Part shown: piece by piece, positions 44,909-56,214 of the stretch
Layout of the letters: each line of letters starts with the position of its first letter
Numbering within the stretch: position 1 is the stretch's first letter
Assembly (NCBI RefSeq): GCF_037392515.1
Contig: NC_090290.1
Location: 36,109,253 to 36,173,252 of the forward strand
Source of the DNA: Haliotis asinina
Lineage: Eukaryota; Mollusca; Gastropoda; Lepetellida; Haliotidae
Length of the DNA stretch: 64,000 bases
Reading direction: 5' to 3'
Made by a program: the position numbers and the translations under genes
Notes under the pieces: generated by a model
What the model saw: only the letters and a program-made list of their open reading frames with translations
The model's database searches: none
Told to the model about the DNA's origin: nothing

Positions 44909-45399
44909 GGCGGATCGTGATGGATGTACATGGTATTTTATCAGAGTCACGTGGACCAATCAAATCTCGACATGCTTATATGAGGCTAGATAATACCTGT
45001 AATCCGAACACTAAGAGAGAAAAATACATTCAGCAGAAACAAAGGATACAGATGTCAACATTTACTGGCAACATTGTAAAACTTTTGCATATGAGATACT
45101 ATGGTTTCAGTTTGGACTGCGATAATGTGTCCTCCAATGACAACGATTCACGAACCACTCTGTCTGGTACGATCATATCGCTTATAGATATACCATCCGC
45201 ATTTATGTTTTATATCTTGTGTACGTCACATTAATGATATTTCTGTGTGTCGTTCTTGTCGCTCTGAAAATGTATGTCGGGAAATTCGACTGACGTCGGT
45301 TATCCAGGAAGCGATTTAACTGCATCTGGTGCCATTATCATTTGGAAGCATTTACCACTTATTGAATACAATATGCACATTGATGGTCGCAAGGGGTAC

Positions 45400-45715
45400 A
45401 TTAGTATAGGTATAATCATACAATCTATGTAACAGGTGGTCATCCACGTAGGTACGTATACCGCAAATGAACATGGGCCCCAGTAAGGTGGTTCATCCTT
45501 AGCTGTTGGACGTCGATAACCCGCGTCTAATGTTAATACATATTATGCTGGGTTTAAGTTTTAGAATTGGAAATGATTAGTTTTTAGTATTATATTACGT
45601 GATATACTGCTAATATTTTACTGTCCTTCGTGGCAGGTATTTATATATGTCAAGTCTGTTCTCGTTACTCTGTGACTGAAATATTGCCGGAGTGAGTGAA
45701 TCTTGAACTTACTCA
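45400..45715 (+). mobile_element. LINE 3' UTR copy, 5'-truncated
   Basis: TTTTACTGTCCTTCGTGGCA, TCTGTTCTCGTTACTCTGTG and AATATTGCCGGAGTGAGTG match the last 200 bases of the LINE in the same order; a weaker match reaches back to about 45425. The ACTC tail is decayed. Confidence 0.65.
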
Positions 45716-45734
45716 TTCATGTAATGGATGAATA

Positions 45735-45785
45735 TGATTTTTGCAATATTCCACCAATCTCATGTCGGGGACACCAAAAATTGGC
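45735..45785 (-). repeat. SINE body fragment
   Basis: TTTGCAATATTCCACCAATC and TCATGTCGGGGACACCAAAA match the body of the tRNA-derived SINE family. Confidence 0.4.
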
Positions 45786-46038
45786 ATGCATGCATGCATG
45801 TATGTATATATGTGTGTGTGTGTGTGTGTGTCTGTGTGCGTGCGTGCATGCGTGTGTGCTGGCGGGCGGGCGTACCTGCATGTATGTATGTATGTATGTA
45901 TGTATGTATGTATGTATGTATGTATGTATGTATGTATGTATGTATGTATGTATGTATGTATGTATGTATGTATGTGTGTATGTACGTACGTGCGCATGCG
46001 TGCGTGCGTGTGTATGTGTATGTATGTGTGTGTGTCCA
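45786..46038. repeat. Compound microsatellite dominated by ATGT
   Basis: TGCA and GT runs lead into about 24 perfect ATGT units (about 45879-45973), then TGCG and TG runs. It is open in several frames on both strands purely because the repeat contains no stop codons. Confidence 0.95.
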
Positions 46039-46096
46039 GGGACTGTCAAATTCAAAGCGACTACATTTCAAATAACAATGGTTGTAAGGAAGTGCA

Positions 46097-46220
46097 AAAG
46101 GCGATGCACTCTCAAAACATTCAATAATACCATATCAACATTGATTGACTCCCATAAATCTCCTGAATATTTTTAATCACAAATAGAAAAATGAAGTTCC
46201 CCTACGTTTTTAAGAGTATA
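46097..46220 (+). repeat. Dispersed repeat, uninterrupted relative of the LINE target
   Basis: GCGATGCACTCTCAAAACAT, CATATCAACATTGATTGACTCC and AAAATGAAGTTCCCCTA match both flanks of the full-length LINE (4448-4508 and 10671-10720) when these are joined. It therefore shows what the target looked like before the insertion. Confidence 0.8.
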
Positions 46221-46671
46221 CATGTACATAGTCTGTTTGCCAGTGCAGACTGGTATCTCATAATGTAGGACATTCGTTTAGTCGCTATCCATATAAATTT
46301 AAACCAACGCACTATTTATCACCATGGAGACAAGCGTCTAATTCTTAAGTAAGCACCGTTCCAATTGGTCATGGTATGTCAAGTTCGAATTACATTAGCC
46401 CTTCCGATGCATCCTACTAAACACCAATAAAGTGGAATGCAATTTACGGTCATTCTGTCGTGAGTTTTCCATCACTGACAACTGAAAATACCGTAGTTGT
46501 TCGAACTTCAAAGTTATAGAACAGACAGTAACGATCGATTATTTAGTGTTTGGACTGAAGGACTAACGGGCACGTAAATGGACTGTTTCGCAAAAATCTT
46601 CGTTTAACGTTGCTAAACAGCACGATCAAATCAACTCCCGTCTTCTTCCGATTGCAGTTCAGAGAGTATGA

Positions 46672-46808
46672 AGTAGGCTAATGGTTAAAAGGTGCGCTAA
46701 GTTCAACTCCCAACATGCGTACAACGTGCGAAGCCCATTTCGGGCGTCCTCCGCCGTGATGTTACTAGAATGTTGAGGAAAACAGCGTAAAATCATACTC
46801 GCTCGCTC
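46672..46808 (+). repeat. tRNA-derived SINE
   Basis: TAGGCTAATGGTTAAAAG on the A-box side, GTTCAACTCCCA as a shifted B box, GTCCTCCGCCGTGATGTTAC body and AGCGTAAAATCATACTCGCT tail. Confidence 0.75.
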
Positions 46809-47269
46809 TGATTACACTTCAGTAATTTTATTAATATCGGATAAATAATAATAATACCGAAACCCAATAAAGCACGAAGTATAGAAAAAACATACTCATA
46901 AAATAGGTTGAAACACCACCAACAAAACTATGTTCGAGATTACATACGTTTCATGGATGTTGTGTAAAGTAATTTTTTCCTGCAAGAAACACGACTATTT
47001 AAAAACCGAATACACTGGTTCGGCTGTATTAGTAAAATCGATGTTCAAGCAAACGTTGAATAGAAGACGATTTGAATGTAGGATGCACAGCCAGACTCTT
47101 ACACCGATTACCTTAATCAGTAGACATCGTGTGGTTTCCCTGGTGAATCTGCTGACTTAACATCCCACCATTATCACTTTGGAAACGGAAAGGCAGTGTT
47201 ATCTGTTAGAAGTTCGTGTTAAGGCACCACTCCATTTTGAATCACGACTGTCATCGATGGCTTCAAACC

Positions 47270-47490
47270 AGGGATAGACCCGTGAACATCCGGATCAGAA
47301 ATGAGTAATGGGATCGGGTTGTCAGGCTCACTGATTTGACTGGTACATGTCATCGTATCCCAATTGCGTAGATCGATGTTCATACTGTTGACCACTGGAT
47401 TGTCTTTTCCAGGCTCGATCATTTGATGACCAACGCCATGTAGCTGGAATATTGCTGAGTGCTTGTTACACTAAAGCTTACTCACTCATA
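47270..47490 (+). repeat. Dispersed SINE-like repeat
   Basis: GATCGGGTTGTCAGGCTCAC, CATGTCATCGTATCCCAATT, TGACCACTGGATTGTCTTTT and TGGAATATTGCTGAGTGCTT before ACTCACTCAT. Confidence 0.8.
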
Positions 47491-47519
47491 CCATTGCAAA
47501 ACTCCTACCTTTAGCTCAA

Positions 47520-48240
47520 GTGCTTTGTTACGAGAGTGTATTTTCTGTGATTTGTATTATTATTGATTATGTGATAGTTATTATGGGTCACATTTCATGG
47601 GTAACAGTGTTTCACCGGCACGCGTTTTAAGGTAACGCTTTAGGGTTGCCTCCCTTCAGGCACTCTTCCGTTGGGTGTGTTTCGACTGCTGGTAAACACG
47701 AGACCGATCGTAAATGTTCAAAATGTCGCTTGAAAGCTCAAGAATCAGTAACTGTATAGATAAGGTTTGCTCTTTTGTTGACGACACACACTCGGAGTTA
47801 TACGGGAGTTGTGTCATCAATCGGCATACCTACATCTGTCCGCCTCTTCGCCAACGTTCGCTCGCTCTGAAAGATTTAGTAAAACTGTTTCCCTGAAAAC
47901 CAAGACTGGTGAGTTGGTATGTTTTCTGGCCCATTATTTTAGATCTGATACAGCTGCATTGTACTAGAAACCTCTACTGTGAAGCACAGTATCTTGCTCT
48001 TTGGTCAATACATATTATTCAGTGTGTTACACTTGTCAGCGTCATATTTTGCAGGTTCATAGAAGATTTCTTATACCTTTTATCACGGCAAAGTATTAAC
48101 CGTAACTACGTTAAACATAACCACACCTCTTACTGTTGCTGTTTTACTAAGTATCGCTTTGTATATTCAAAATACGATAAAAAAAACTCGCTCAAACCAG
48201 GGGCATGTTCCAAACACGAATAAACACGCCAAGAACAAGC
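47520..48240 (+). repeat. Dispersed repeat of about 700 bp, copy 1
   Basis: Homologous to 56215-56850 with the same order of blocks: GTTACG-GAGTGTATTTTCTGT, AGGGTTGCCTCCCTT, AAAATGTCGCTTGAAAGCTC-like, GTGAGTTGG, TTATACCTTTTATCACGG and ACCACACCTC. A GTGAGT donor-like site (about 47913) is conserved in both copies. The reading frame over 47714-47896 is not conserved as a protein in copy 2, so I do not call a gene. Confidence 0.7.
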
Positions 48241-48249
48241 CGTGTATTA

Positions 48250-49110
48250 AATGCATTCTATGTATCCCATACCTGTGTATGGTCAGTGTATAAGACATAG
48301 AGATAGTAGAGCTGTCTATTTGACCCACACATTACCTTTCATATATGTCTTCCTGACGTGTGTATGACCAGCATATTATTTTGAACATTGTCGCCTGGAC
48401 TTATGTATGAGAAGTATTATATTACTTTTCATATGATCTCCTTGACGCATGTGTAACCAGTATATGTTTTCTTTCACGTGCATCCCCTACCCATCTGTTT
48501 GGCGTTAGACATTATTTTTGTATATGTATCTCTTGGACGTGTGCATGGCCAGTGAATTGCCTGTCACGTGTATTTCTTAGGCATGTGTTGATCAGCAGTA
48601 TGAGAACTGCTGACGTTTTCTCTTTTTATCGCCTGATAAGAATACTATTTTCTCCTCGGACGTCTCATTTGCTGGACGCGTCTTTAATCAGTACGTGAAC
48701 TAAGTGTTTCTACAAGATGTCTTTTTGACTAGCATATTCGGTTTTCACATGTATGTCGAAGAAACAACCTTTCACATGTATTTTACAGTAACTAGACTTG
48801 TGTGTGATGAGTGTGCGAACTGTTCAATATTTCTCCAAGACGTTCGCTTGACAGGTATATCATTTTCTTTACATGTGTCTCCAACAAACGACCTTTCACG
48901 TGAACATTGTATCTCCTGAACCCGTGTTCGGTGCGTTACGTGTGAAAAAAGACGTGTTAAATTTTTATGACCAATATAGACCTGGTATGTATATATTCTC
49001 GATATTTAGATGACCAGTATATCACGTGTAACATGTATAGGCAAGATGAGATTAGAATCAGTACGATTTGTCACAGCTACATATCTTCAACGTGAGTTTG
49101 GTCAGTATAA
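48250..49110. repeat. Very degenerate minisatellite rich in CACGTG
   Basis: Loosely repeated units of roughly 40-60 bases follow the pattern TTTCA(C/T)(G/A)TGTAT, TCTCCTGGACGTGTG and TGACCAGTAT. CACGTG itself appears at about 48476, 48565, 48897 and 49023. Units are so diverged that the period is not fixed. No frame carries a recognisable domain. Confidence 0.6.
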
Positions 49111-49114
49111 TACT

Positions 49115-50285
49115 ATAACTATATAACCCAGACGCATGGTTGGCAACGGCCCTAAGAGTTCACTCGCTTTTTTCAGAAGACTGATGAAGAGTGATCGGCT
49201 GCGATAGCCCAGGATGTACAGTCCTTACCGTGAATTCCTACTGTTTTTCTTTAATCATTAAAGAAAGCACTGACATTACCTCGACGTGTGACTGTAGGTT
49301 TCTGCTGACTTTGCCGATGGCATTCGTTAATTACGACTGATCTGTAGACATTATTCATCGTTGTTGTCATGGCAACTAATGTGAGACGTGAAGACTGGTG
49401 TTCCTGACCTCTGTGGAAATTCGATAGTTTCGGACCTTGTGTAACCATCAACAGCAATTCATATTTTTCAACTAGTAATTGAAAGTCAGATTTTCACTGA
49501 TTAACTGATGGAGGTTGGCGTGAAGGTGTTTTTATTACATTCGGAAAATATAACATCTATTCAATGATCATGGAGAAACTCATTTTACAAACATTGACTA
49601 AGAAAGCGTAATAACAGGTAGACCTTCTGGCACGGTCGTGCTTTACGTTCTTCCGGACAAAGCCAGTCGATCTGCAGTTGTCTACTGTAGGATTCTCTGT
49701 GTCTTGAAGGCCATCTTGAATCTTCCTAATCTAAGTGTTAAATGTGCTAGTCGTGTCGATGCAAGTTGTATGTTAAAGCAAAACATGCGACTGAACATCG
49801 AGTTTCGATAAATAAGCAGAAACGTACTTCACGGCGAATGGTCATGAACATTGTTACTGTTTTAGATGAGCAAGTAGGGTATCCTAATTCCTTAAGCGTT
49901 TTCATGCCGGTTTGATAATGTGAGAAGCGCTTTGCAGGAGTATTGCTCGAAGAGGTGAAAAATCTTACCCATTCACTACTGCTTTGGCTGCAGAGCCTAA
50001 ATCCAAAATAGGTTAGTTATACATGAAGTGGCATTAGGATGATTCATAATTCAAAGCAATACACTGTCGGGGTCATTATGTATACATAATGCAAGTTGAT
50101 TTGCATTTAGAACTGACACAGGGTTGACGTTCACAAAAAGGTGTGAGATATATGTTCACCGACATAGTCATTGCTGTTGAACATCAGTATTCCTGACCTT
50201 GTGTTTGAGCCTGGAAGACCCGATTCCACTATCAACACTCACTGAAGACAATATCCCACGACTCATGGAAGCCTATATTCCGAAC
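49115..50285. other. Unassigned non-coding stretch
   Basis: No supported gene, RNA or repeat found. Confidence 0.4.
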
Positions 50286-50319
50286 AATCTGATGTCAATA
50301 TTCCTCCTGTACAACGTCG

Positions 50320-50491
50320 TGATGATATTACTGTACAGACTGATGATATTACTGTGCAGACTGATGATATTACTGTACAGACAGACTGATGATATTACTG
50401 TACAGACTGATGATATTACTGTACAGACTGATGATATTGCTGTACAGACTGATGATATTACTGTACAAACTGATGATATTACTGTTTCAAC
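50320..50491. repeat. Minisatellite, eight 21-bp units
   Basis: TGATGATATTACTGTACAG-AC repeats start at 50320, 50341, 50362, 50387, 50408, 50429, 50450 and 50471. A 4-bp AGAC insertion after the third unit breaks the phase. Because 21 is a multiple of three and the unit lacks stops, it reads through as DDITVQT on plus and ISSVCTV on minus; I see no gene. Confidence 0.95.
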
Positions 50492-50494
50492 ACG

Positions 50495-51860
50495 TACGTA
50501 AAACATCTATGGGTGTTAGCATCCAATAAAGTCTCTCTGTTTATGACTGGCAAGCCTCTCTAGAAGTGTACTCGCGGACAAGTCACTCTGGAAATGTCTC
50601 TTCTATAAGTTTCCGGTGACGAAGTTGTAAAATCAAAACTCCTAAGTCTGTTGCGTGCTTTTGTAATCCCATTCACAAAGTGAATGCTCGGCATGTGATC
50701 TTTAAATAATCGGTGATACCTATCAATTGTCAGCATATTAGTGACGAGAAATTGGGTCAAGATGTCACGTGATATTGTTTTTACTTTACCCGACAGGGGC
50801 TTGTGTTGCTGAAAATACAACATCCGATGATTTTCGTACGCAGGTTATTGGCGTACGAATGAAAAAGTCTTTTCACGAGTTCCAAGCAAAGTTACTCGGT
50901 ACATAGTGCACCGATTTTGATACATTTGGATTTATTCGAAAGGGAATTTATCTGGCTTTATTTCAGTAAGAAATGCGACTGTGTATTCCAAAATGTCCCA
51001 CCCAGAATTTGCCCATAATCGAGAGTCGGGTGTTTCACAACTTTGTGCGCGTTGCATCCCTTTCCTTCTTTATATGTATATGGATAGGCTTGTTGGACCC
51101 AGCATGTTTTATTTTCAGTAATACAAGCCCCTGTGCTTTGCCCTTCATTGTCAATGTTAAGAAATAAGGCATGACTTATTTTACATTTGTTTTATACTTG
51201 TCAAATAGTTTTGTAGTTTAAATGCACCAAAACCACAGGCTTTAGTACCAACTTGTGACATAAGAGTGAAACATGAAACAAATTACCTTTGAGATGGGAT
51301 ATCCACGGATCGTAGTTTCTGTCGTCACCACTCTGTCACTGTCACGTGAAACTCATTTCGTTGTACGAGCACGCGTCATGCAGTGAAAACCTAAGGTACG
51401 GTGAATTTACTTTACTCTTCTAAATTAAATGTCTCATTGCTCAAACGCATTTATCACTCACTTTATTCACATCTGCCACACATCATATTCGGGTGTAATG
51501 CAAGACAAAAATACAAAATGCATTCGAATTATTTAATAGACACATATATCTATTTGATTAATACACCTTCCAAGGAGGCAAACCTGGTCTCCGGTTCTCT
51601 TCTGTTTATCATTTTAAATGCATAAAAATACAAAGGCCAATAATTTCGCTTACGTGTCTGGCAGAGAGGTCGAAAGCCACAACCTACTTGTGTATTTGCC
51701 TACTGGCATTGTATTGATGGTTACACTTACAATGGCTTTCCTATACAACTTGTCTTTATATCTGTATTTTCATATTTGATGTTATCGCAGCTATGATGTG
51801 TAGTGTTCAGTTCCATACTGGGTGCATATTCTTTTGTTGCTTTCATTCATCAAGTCTAGT
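50495..51860. other. Unassigned non-coding stretch
   Basis: No supported gene, RNA or repeat found. Confidence 0.4.
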
Positions 51861-51864
51861 CCCG

Positions 51865-51960
51865 ACTGCCTGCTGAGGTTAGAGCACTGGCTCGTCACAT
51901 TGAGGATCCGGGTCTGAGTCTCTTCGCAGACAGTACAATACAAGGTTTGAAGCCCGTTAC
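51865..51960 (+). repeat. tRNA-like SINE head
   Basis: GAGGTTAGAGCACTGGCTCGTCAC followed by GGATCCGGGTCTGAGTCTC gives an A-box-like and a weak B-box-like element at tRNA spacing. The acceptor stem cannot be formed, so a functional tRNA is unlikely. Confidence 0.5.
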
Positions 51961-52984
51961 CTAGGTTATCCGGGGTAGTACCGTGTTAATGCGCCTCGAG
52001 CATACCTTAACTTAAATGCCATTATTATTATGTTGCTAAAAGCAACTGCACTCCTGAACACTATCTAATGTATCAACACTACATGGTATTGATTTGTATC
52101 CTCGACCTTCTTGCTGGATTGTTTCAGAAACTGGTTTCAAGAATATATTTCTGTCATAAAATAGTATTATCTTTCTCCTTCTCACGGAATAGATCAAACA
52201 GCTTAGAAATCAACTGTTTCACACCAGATCAGAAGATCATTTTGTCATTCAACACAAAGACGTGGAGCACATCGAGATGTGTTGGCTTCGTCTTTCTTAC
52301 CGTTGTGCCTTCCTGTATTGCGTTTAATTTTGTTACGGTTAAGAATTTTGCCGTGGCAAAAGGTGTAAGAAATCCCCTGTGAACCAGCAAAAACAGAACA
52401 AAGACAAGTCTAAAACATTCAAATATTGTATTATTAAGCAAAGAGAGCAAGTTATACAAAGTCACTCGTCAAGTTCACAATACCGATTTCAAATACAATA
52501 CAAATGAGACATTTATATATATTCAGTCATTTCCTAAAAGTTCGAGCACATTCGACCCTCGCCATTAACGTGGAATGCCCTAGCAGTCTCCCAGAAGTAA
52601 GAAAATATCAAAACAAACTAAAGAGGAGGTAACTCTAAAGCACTTCCGGAAATCCTAAAAATGCTGACCATCTATTATACGAATGTGACCCATCATAACT
52701 ATTATTCAAAACAGTAAACGTTGTGCCCCAATAATAATTATTACCTAATTAATAATTAATAGTTAATGATTCCAAATCAGCTGAACTTCACGTACTTGAG
52801 AACACATTCTGTAATAAATTATTATTATCTATGAACAAATAAACTGTCAGTTATTTTCGTTTACTTGTAAACATCACGATTTGGGGATTGTTATGCTGCT
52901 GGATGGGCATTTATATTGGCATAGAAATGCTTGTTTATCAGCCCAGGCTTCAGACAATAACTATATTTAAGCTAAGCCAATTAT

Positions 52985-53105
52985 CTACTACAAATCGGAG
53001 CCAGTTTTCTAGTACAGACTGAAATCAATAACTCCGTACAACCCGATGCAAATCTTCTGAACATACTCAAGCCAATAGCCTTGTACAGCTTGTTCATCTT
53101 GACCT
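52985..53105. repeat. Diverged relatives of the 50.3-kb minisatellite
   Basis: Blocks such as GTACAGACTGAAATCAATAA and AAGCCAATAGCCTTGTACAG resemble the GTACAGACTGATG unit at 50320-50491. A further patch lies at 53625-53790. Confidence 0.4.
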
Positions 53106-53624
53106 GATCAAGTGAATACTAATGCATTGCGTGACCATGTCACAGCTAGCTGGTATCTCTTAATGTGAGGGGCCGCGCCCTTGTCAGTTGATTGTCAACG
53201 TGTCTGAACAGCCGAAACAAGGTCGTCATTTGACATGTCAGTGTCGAGAATCGTCAACAATGTCCTGTCTTGTAGGAAGAAGCTACAGATGGTTTAATGT
53301 TTCCGATTCGGGCTTTTTGGCAACGAGCTTTCTGAAAGATAACTGATGTCTGTGCGTTGTAAAGTTAGTAAACCAAACCAGATAGCATATCACCGTATAA
53401 ACAATTCAATGAACACATGAAATGATCGTCTTTTCAGAGGTGATGTTTTCCGGGACACGTTCTGTAACGAATCCGTGTATCCATTTCCCGCACATTTTCC
53501 GAAACATAAATAACAGTCTCTGCTCCCTTATATAAAGAAGTTAGCACGACTTGCCGTTTTGTGCCATTTGATCTCCTGGTTATTGTATATCTAGAGCGCA
53601 GTCCGATGCACTATTTTTGTACAA

Positions 53625-53790
53625 ACTGAACTCAATATTCATGCGTACACTCAAGCAAGTGTACGACATTACTTCAGTGTAACTGTACAAACTGAAGACA
53701 CTAATTCTGATCAATGCCAATATCCCTGTCCCATCTGATGCCTATATTTCTGTAAAAGTGAAGCCAATATGCCTATACTCAGATGTACCA
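53625..53790. repeat. Diverged minisatellite-like patch
   Basis: GTACAAACTGAACTCAATATTC, GTACAAACTGAAGACACTAA and CAATGCCAATATCCCTGT repeat a loose GTACAAACTGA-x-CCAATATTCCT pattern. Confidence 0.45.
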
Positions 53791-53794
53791 GTCA

Positions 53795-53905
53795 CAAAAA
53801 AGAAAATAAACACAAAAGAAAACCCAACCACCTCACTCACCCACCCAAAAGGAAATAAAAAAAAAAGAAAAACAAACTAAATTAAAAAAAAAACCAAAAC
53901 GTCCA
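53795..53905. repeat. A-rich, T-poor low-complexity tract
   Basis: The plus strand is almost only A and C with a few G over about 100 bases, including A10 runs. T is nearly absent. Confidence 0.8.
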
Positions 53906-54059
53906 GACTGATGGTTGTTGGGAATTGACTGGCATGAATTCAAAATGATTTATAATTGAAAGACTAATGGAATGGAACAACTCTCCGAATGATATTGCAT
54001 CTAATAGCATCTATTATAAAAACTGTAAATATATCGATAAGCTAACAAAATAGCACTAG

Positions 54060-54455
54060 CACTTGGATGCGTGAAGATCTGGGTTCGAACTGATCTTCAG
54101 TAACCAATGCTCGTCGTAAGAGGCAACTAACGGGACTGGGCCCGTTTCACAAAACTCTCGTAAGGCTAAGGTCTCTTTTCTCGTAGCCTTTGCACCTCCT
54201 ATGTTACAGTATGCCAGGTACAAATGCAACAAGAAAAGTTACGAGACCTTAGCCTTACGAGAGCTTTGTGAAATGAGGCCCTGGCTGGTAAGACTTACTG
54301 TCTTAGTTCACACATGTCATCTATTCCCAAATACATAGATGGATGCGCATGCTGATTATCATTCATCTGTCTTATCAAGACACAACTATTTACAGACCGA
54401 CACCATATGGCAGGAATATTAGTGAGTGCGGTATAGAACTAAACTTACTCCCTCA
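54060..54455 (+). repeat. Dispersed SINE-like repeat interrupted by a MITE
   Basis: The head GAAGATCTGGGTTCGAACTG and GTCGTAAGAGGCAACTAACG is separated from the rest (TCACACATGTCATCTATTCC, ATTTACAGACCGACACCATA, GAGTGCGGTATAGAACTAAA) by the 144-bp element at 54138-54281. Removing it restores the family order. Confidence 0.8.
54138..54281. mobile_element. 144-bp MITE with about 45-bp inverted ends
   Basis: The left end GGGCCCGTTTCACAAAACTC and the inverted right end GGGCCTCATTTCACAAAGCTC lead into the shared inner arm TCGTAAGGCTAAGGTCTC. There is no coding capacity, so it must borrow a transposase. No TSD longer than 2-3 bases is clear. Confidence 0.85.
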
Positions 54456-54797
54456 GTCAGATAAAGTAGAACAGATAAAGTAGAGCGTCAATCTCTGAGT
54501 CTAAAGGAGTCGCTCGTAACAGCTGTAACTAATACAATCTCTTTTGAACGCTGGGTGTAGAATGATACTGAGTGTTGGTTGTGTGACGTGCATTTACCCT
54601 CGTCTCTTGTTAGTAAAAGGCCCGTGGCCTTCTTCGCGTCTCTGCTTGAGGTTGGAAGATAAATATTTGGAGCATCTGAGGTCAGATCTTTCTCATGAAA
54701 CAGAGCTGCTCCACCTTATATTTCCTAAACTCAAACCATTTGCAGTTTCCAGATACATCTTGAATGGTCTTAGTGGTGTACGTTTATGTCTAAAGGT

Positions 54798-54900
54798 AGT
54801 TGGGGTGGTTTGGTAGCCTTCTTGACATCGTGTTGGCTCGTCACGCCACGGACCTGGGTTCCATTACGAGTACAGCTTATCATGTGGGGGTCCTAACCAA
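54798..54900 (+). repeat. tRNA-derived SINE, 5' part
   Basis: GGGGTGGTTTGGTAGCCTTC, GGCTCGTCACGCCACGGACC and CTGGGTTCCATTACGAG match the head of the SINE at 21.5 kb; the tail is missing. Confidence 0.65.
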
Positions 54901-55317
54901 AATTACATGATGCAAGCATCATGGACATCTTCATCAAGTAACTGAATATTGTTCCTGAATTTCAGCACCATTAAACATGGCTAAATACACATGGAAAACA
55001 GTACCACAACATCTATGTTTTCTAAAACCCATACAGCCATTTGTAACAGTATCATAATTTTGTTTGATTATTTTGACCCTTACAATCATGGTATGAATGC
55101 ATGTGCTACGATCAAAGGCGAGCATCACAGGTAAGTGTACCTGTCATTTAGCAAATATAAAGTTTGTGTAGATAGTTCTTACACTTCGCTAACCTGGAAA
55201 ATCACCTTCGTTCTTGCTAAACAAATACAAGTGACAGCAGCACAAAGTTTCGTGTGATTCGTATGGAGAACGTCTGATGTCATTGTGGGCTGTTGCAAGA
55301 GATGCTGGGTGTCTTAC

Positions 55318-55560
55318 AACGTGAGTGAGTTTAGTTGCACGCTTCACTGAGGAATATTTCCGCTATATGAAGGTGGTCTATAAATTATAGAGTCTAGACC
55401 AGACAATCCAATGACGAACAGCATGAGCAACGTTCATGTATGTCAACGAAGTCAACGAGTCTGGCCACCCGAACCCGTTAGTCGCCTCTTACGACAAGCA
55501 TGGGTTACTGAAGATCAGTTCTATCCCGTATCTTCACGGGTTTTCATCTAGCGATCAGCC
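55318..55560 (-). repeat. Dispersed SINE-like repeat
   Basis: GTGAGTGAGTTTAGTTGCAC, AGAGTCTAGACCAGACAATC, GTTAGTCGCCTCTTACGACA and TATCTTCACGGG give nearly full coverage of the family. Confidence 0.8.
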
Positions 55561-56214
55561 TCGTGGGCAACAAACTAATTACGTTAAAGACTGTCAGCGT
55601 GAATGGACAACTCTTCGTGAGGTTAATATCCTTCTACGAATCACAAGCCAACATTGGTTCAAGCCAAGTGGCGTGTTGAAAACAGAGTGAGTGTATAAGA
55701 AAATCAAGAATACACTAAGCTGCAGTTGATTCCACGAAAGCAGTGTCACATATATAGCAGCGCTATTTGGTTAAAACGTATAACTAAAACACTGTTATGA
55801 TATAATGTAAGCAAGAAATATGAGCTAACTGCGAGCACTCAGATATGAAATCGTTTCAGAACGACACTCTTGTGTTTTGTCCTTTAGGTTTTTGTAGAAT
55901 TTGTTTTAGTTCGGATAAAGATAGCTAACCTTGTCACATGAATGTTGCAATTGACGTATATGGGTATTTTCTCATGTGGTCGGTGACTGACTCACTTTTC
56001 AAATACTCGTAAAACCCATTCTGTCACCCACTCAAATGTTTCCATTAATGTATTTCATTTAGCAAAATAAACCTTATGAGCAAATCGTGATCAGCTTCAA
56101 TCTGTTTCCCAACGTAAATAACCATTTTACCCTTACTGGTCTAGATGATTAGTTTAGACATTGCTTACAAGGTACAAGAATCGATTCGCAACGGAATTAG
56201 ATTTGCCTTGATGC

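Noticed and set aside
45703..46176. Overlapping open frames of 94-157 codons on both strands
   Set aside because: They are produced by the stop-free ATGT/GT microsatellite; the translations are repeats of a few residues on both strands.
47714..47896. 60-codon frame as a conserved first exon
   Set aside because: The homologous copy at 56.4 kb does not keep this frame, although a donor-like GTGAGT is present in both.
50199..50506. 100-codon plus-strand and 77-codon minus-strand frames
   Set aside because: They follow the 21-bp minisatellite; a 4-bp insertion within the array changes frame, so no conserved protein is implied.
54544..54816. 90-codon open frame as a host exon
   Set aside because: It lies between two SINE-type repeats, shows no domain and has no convincing splice sites.
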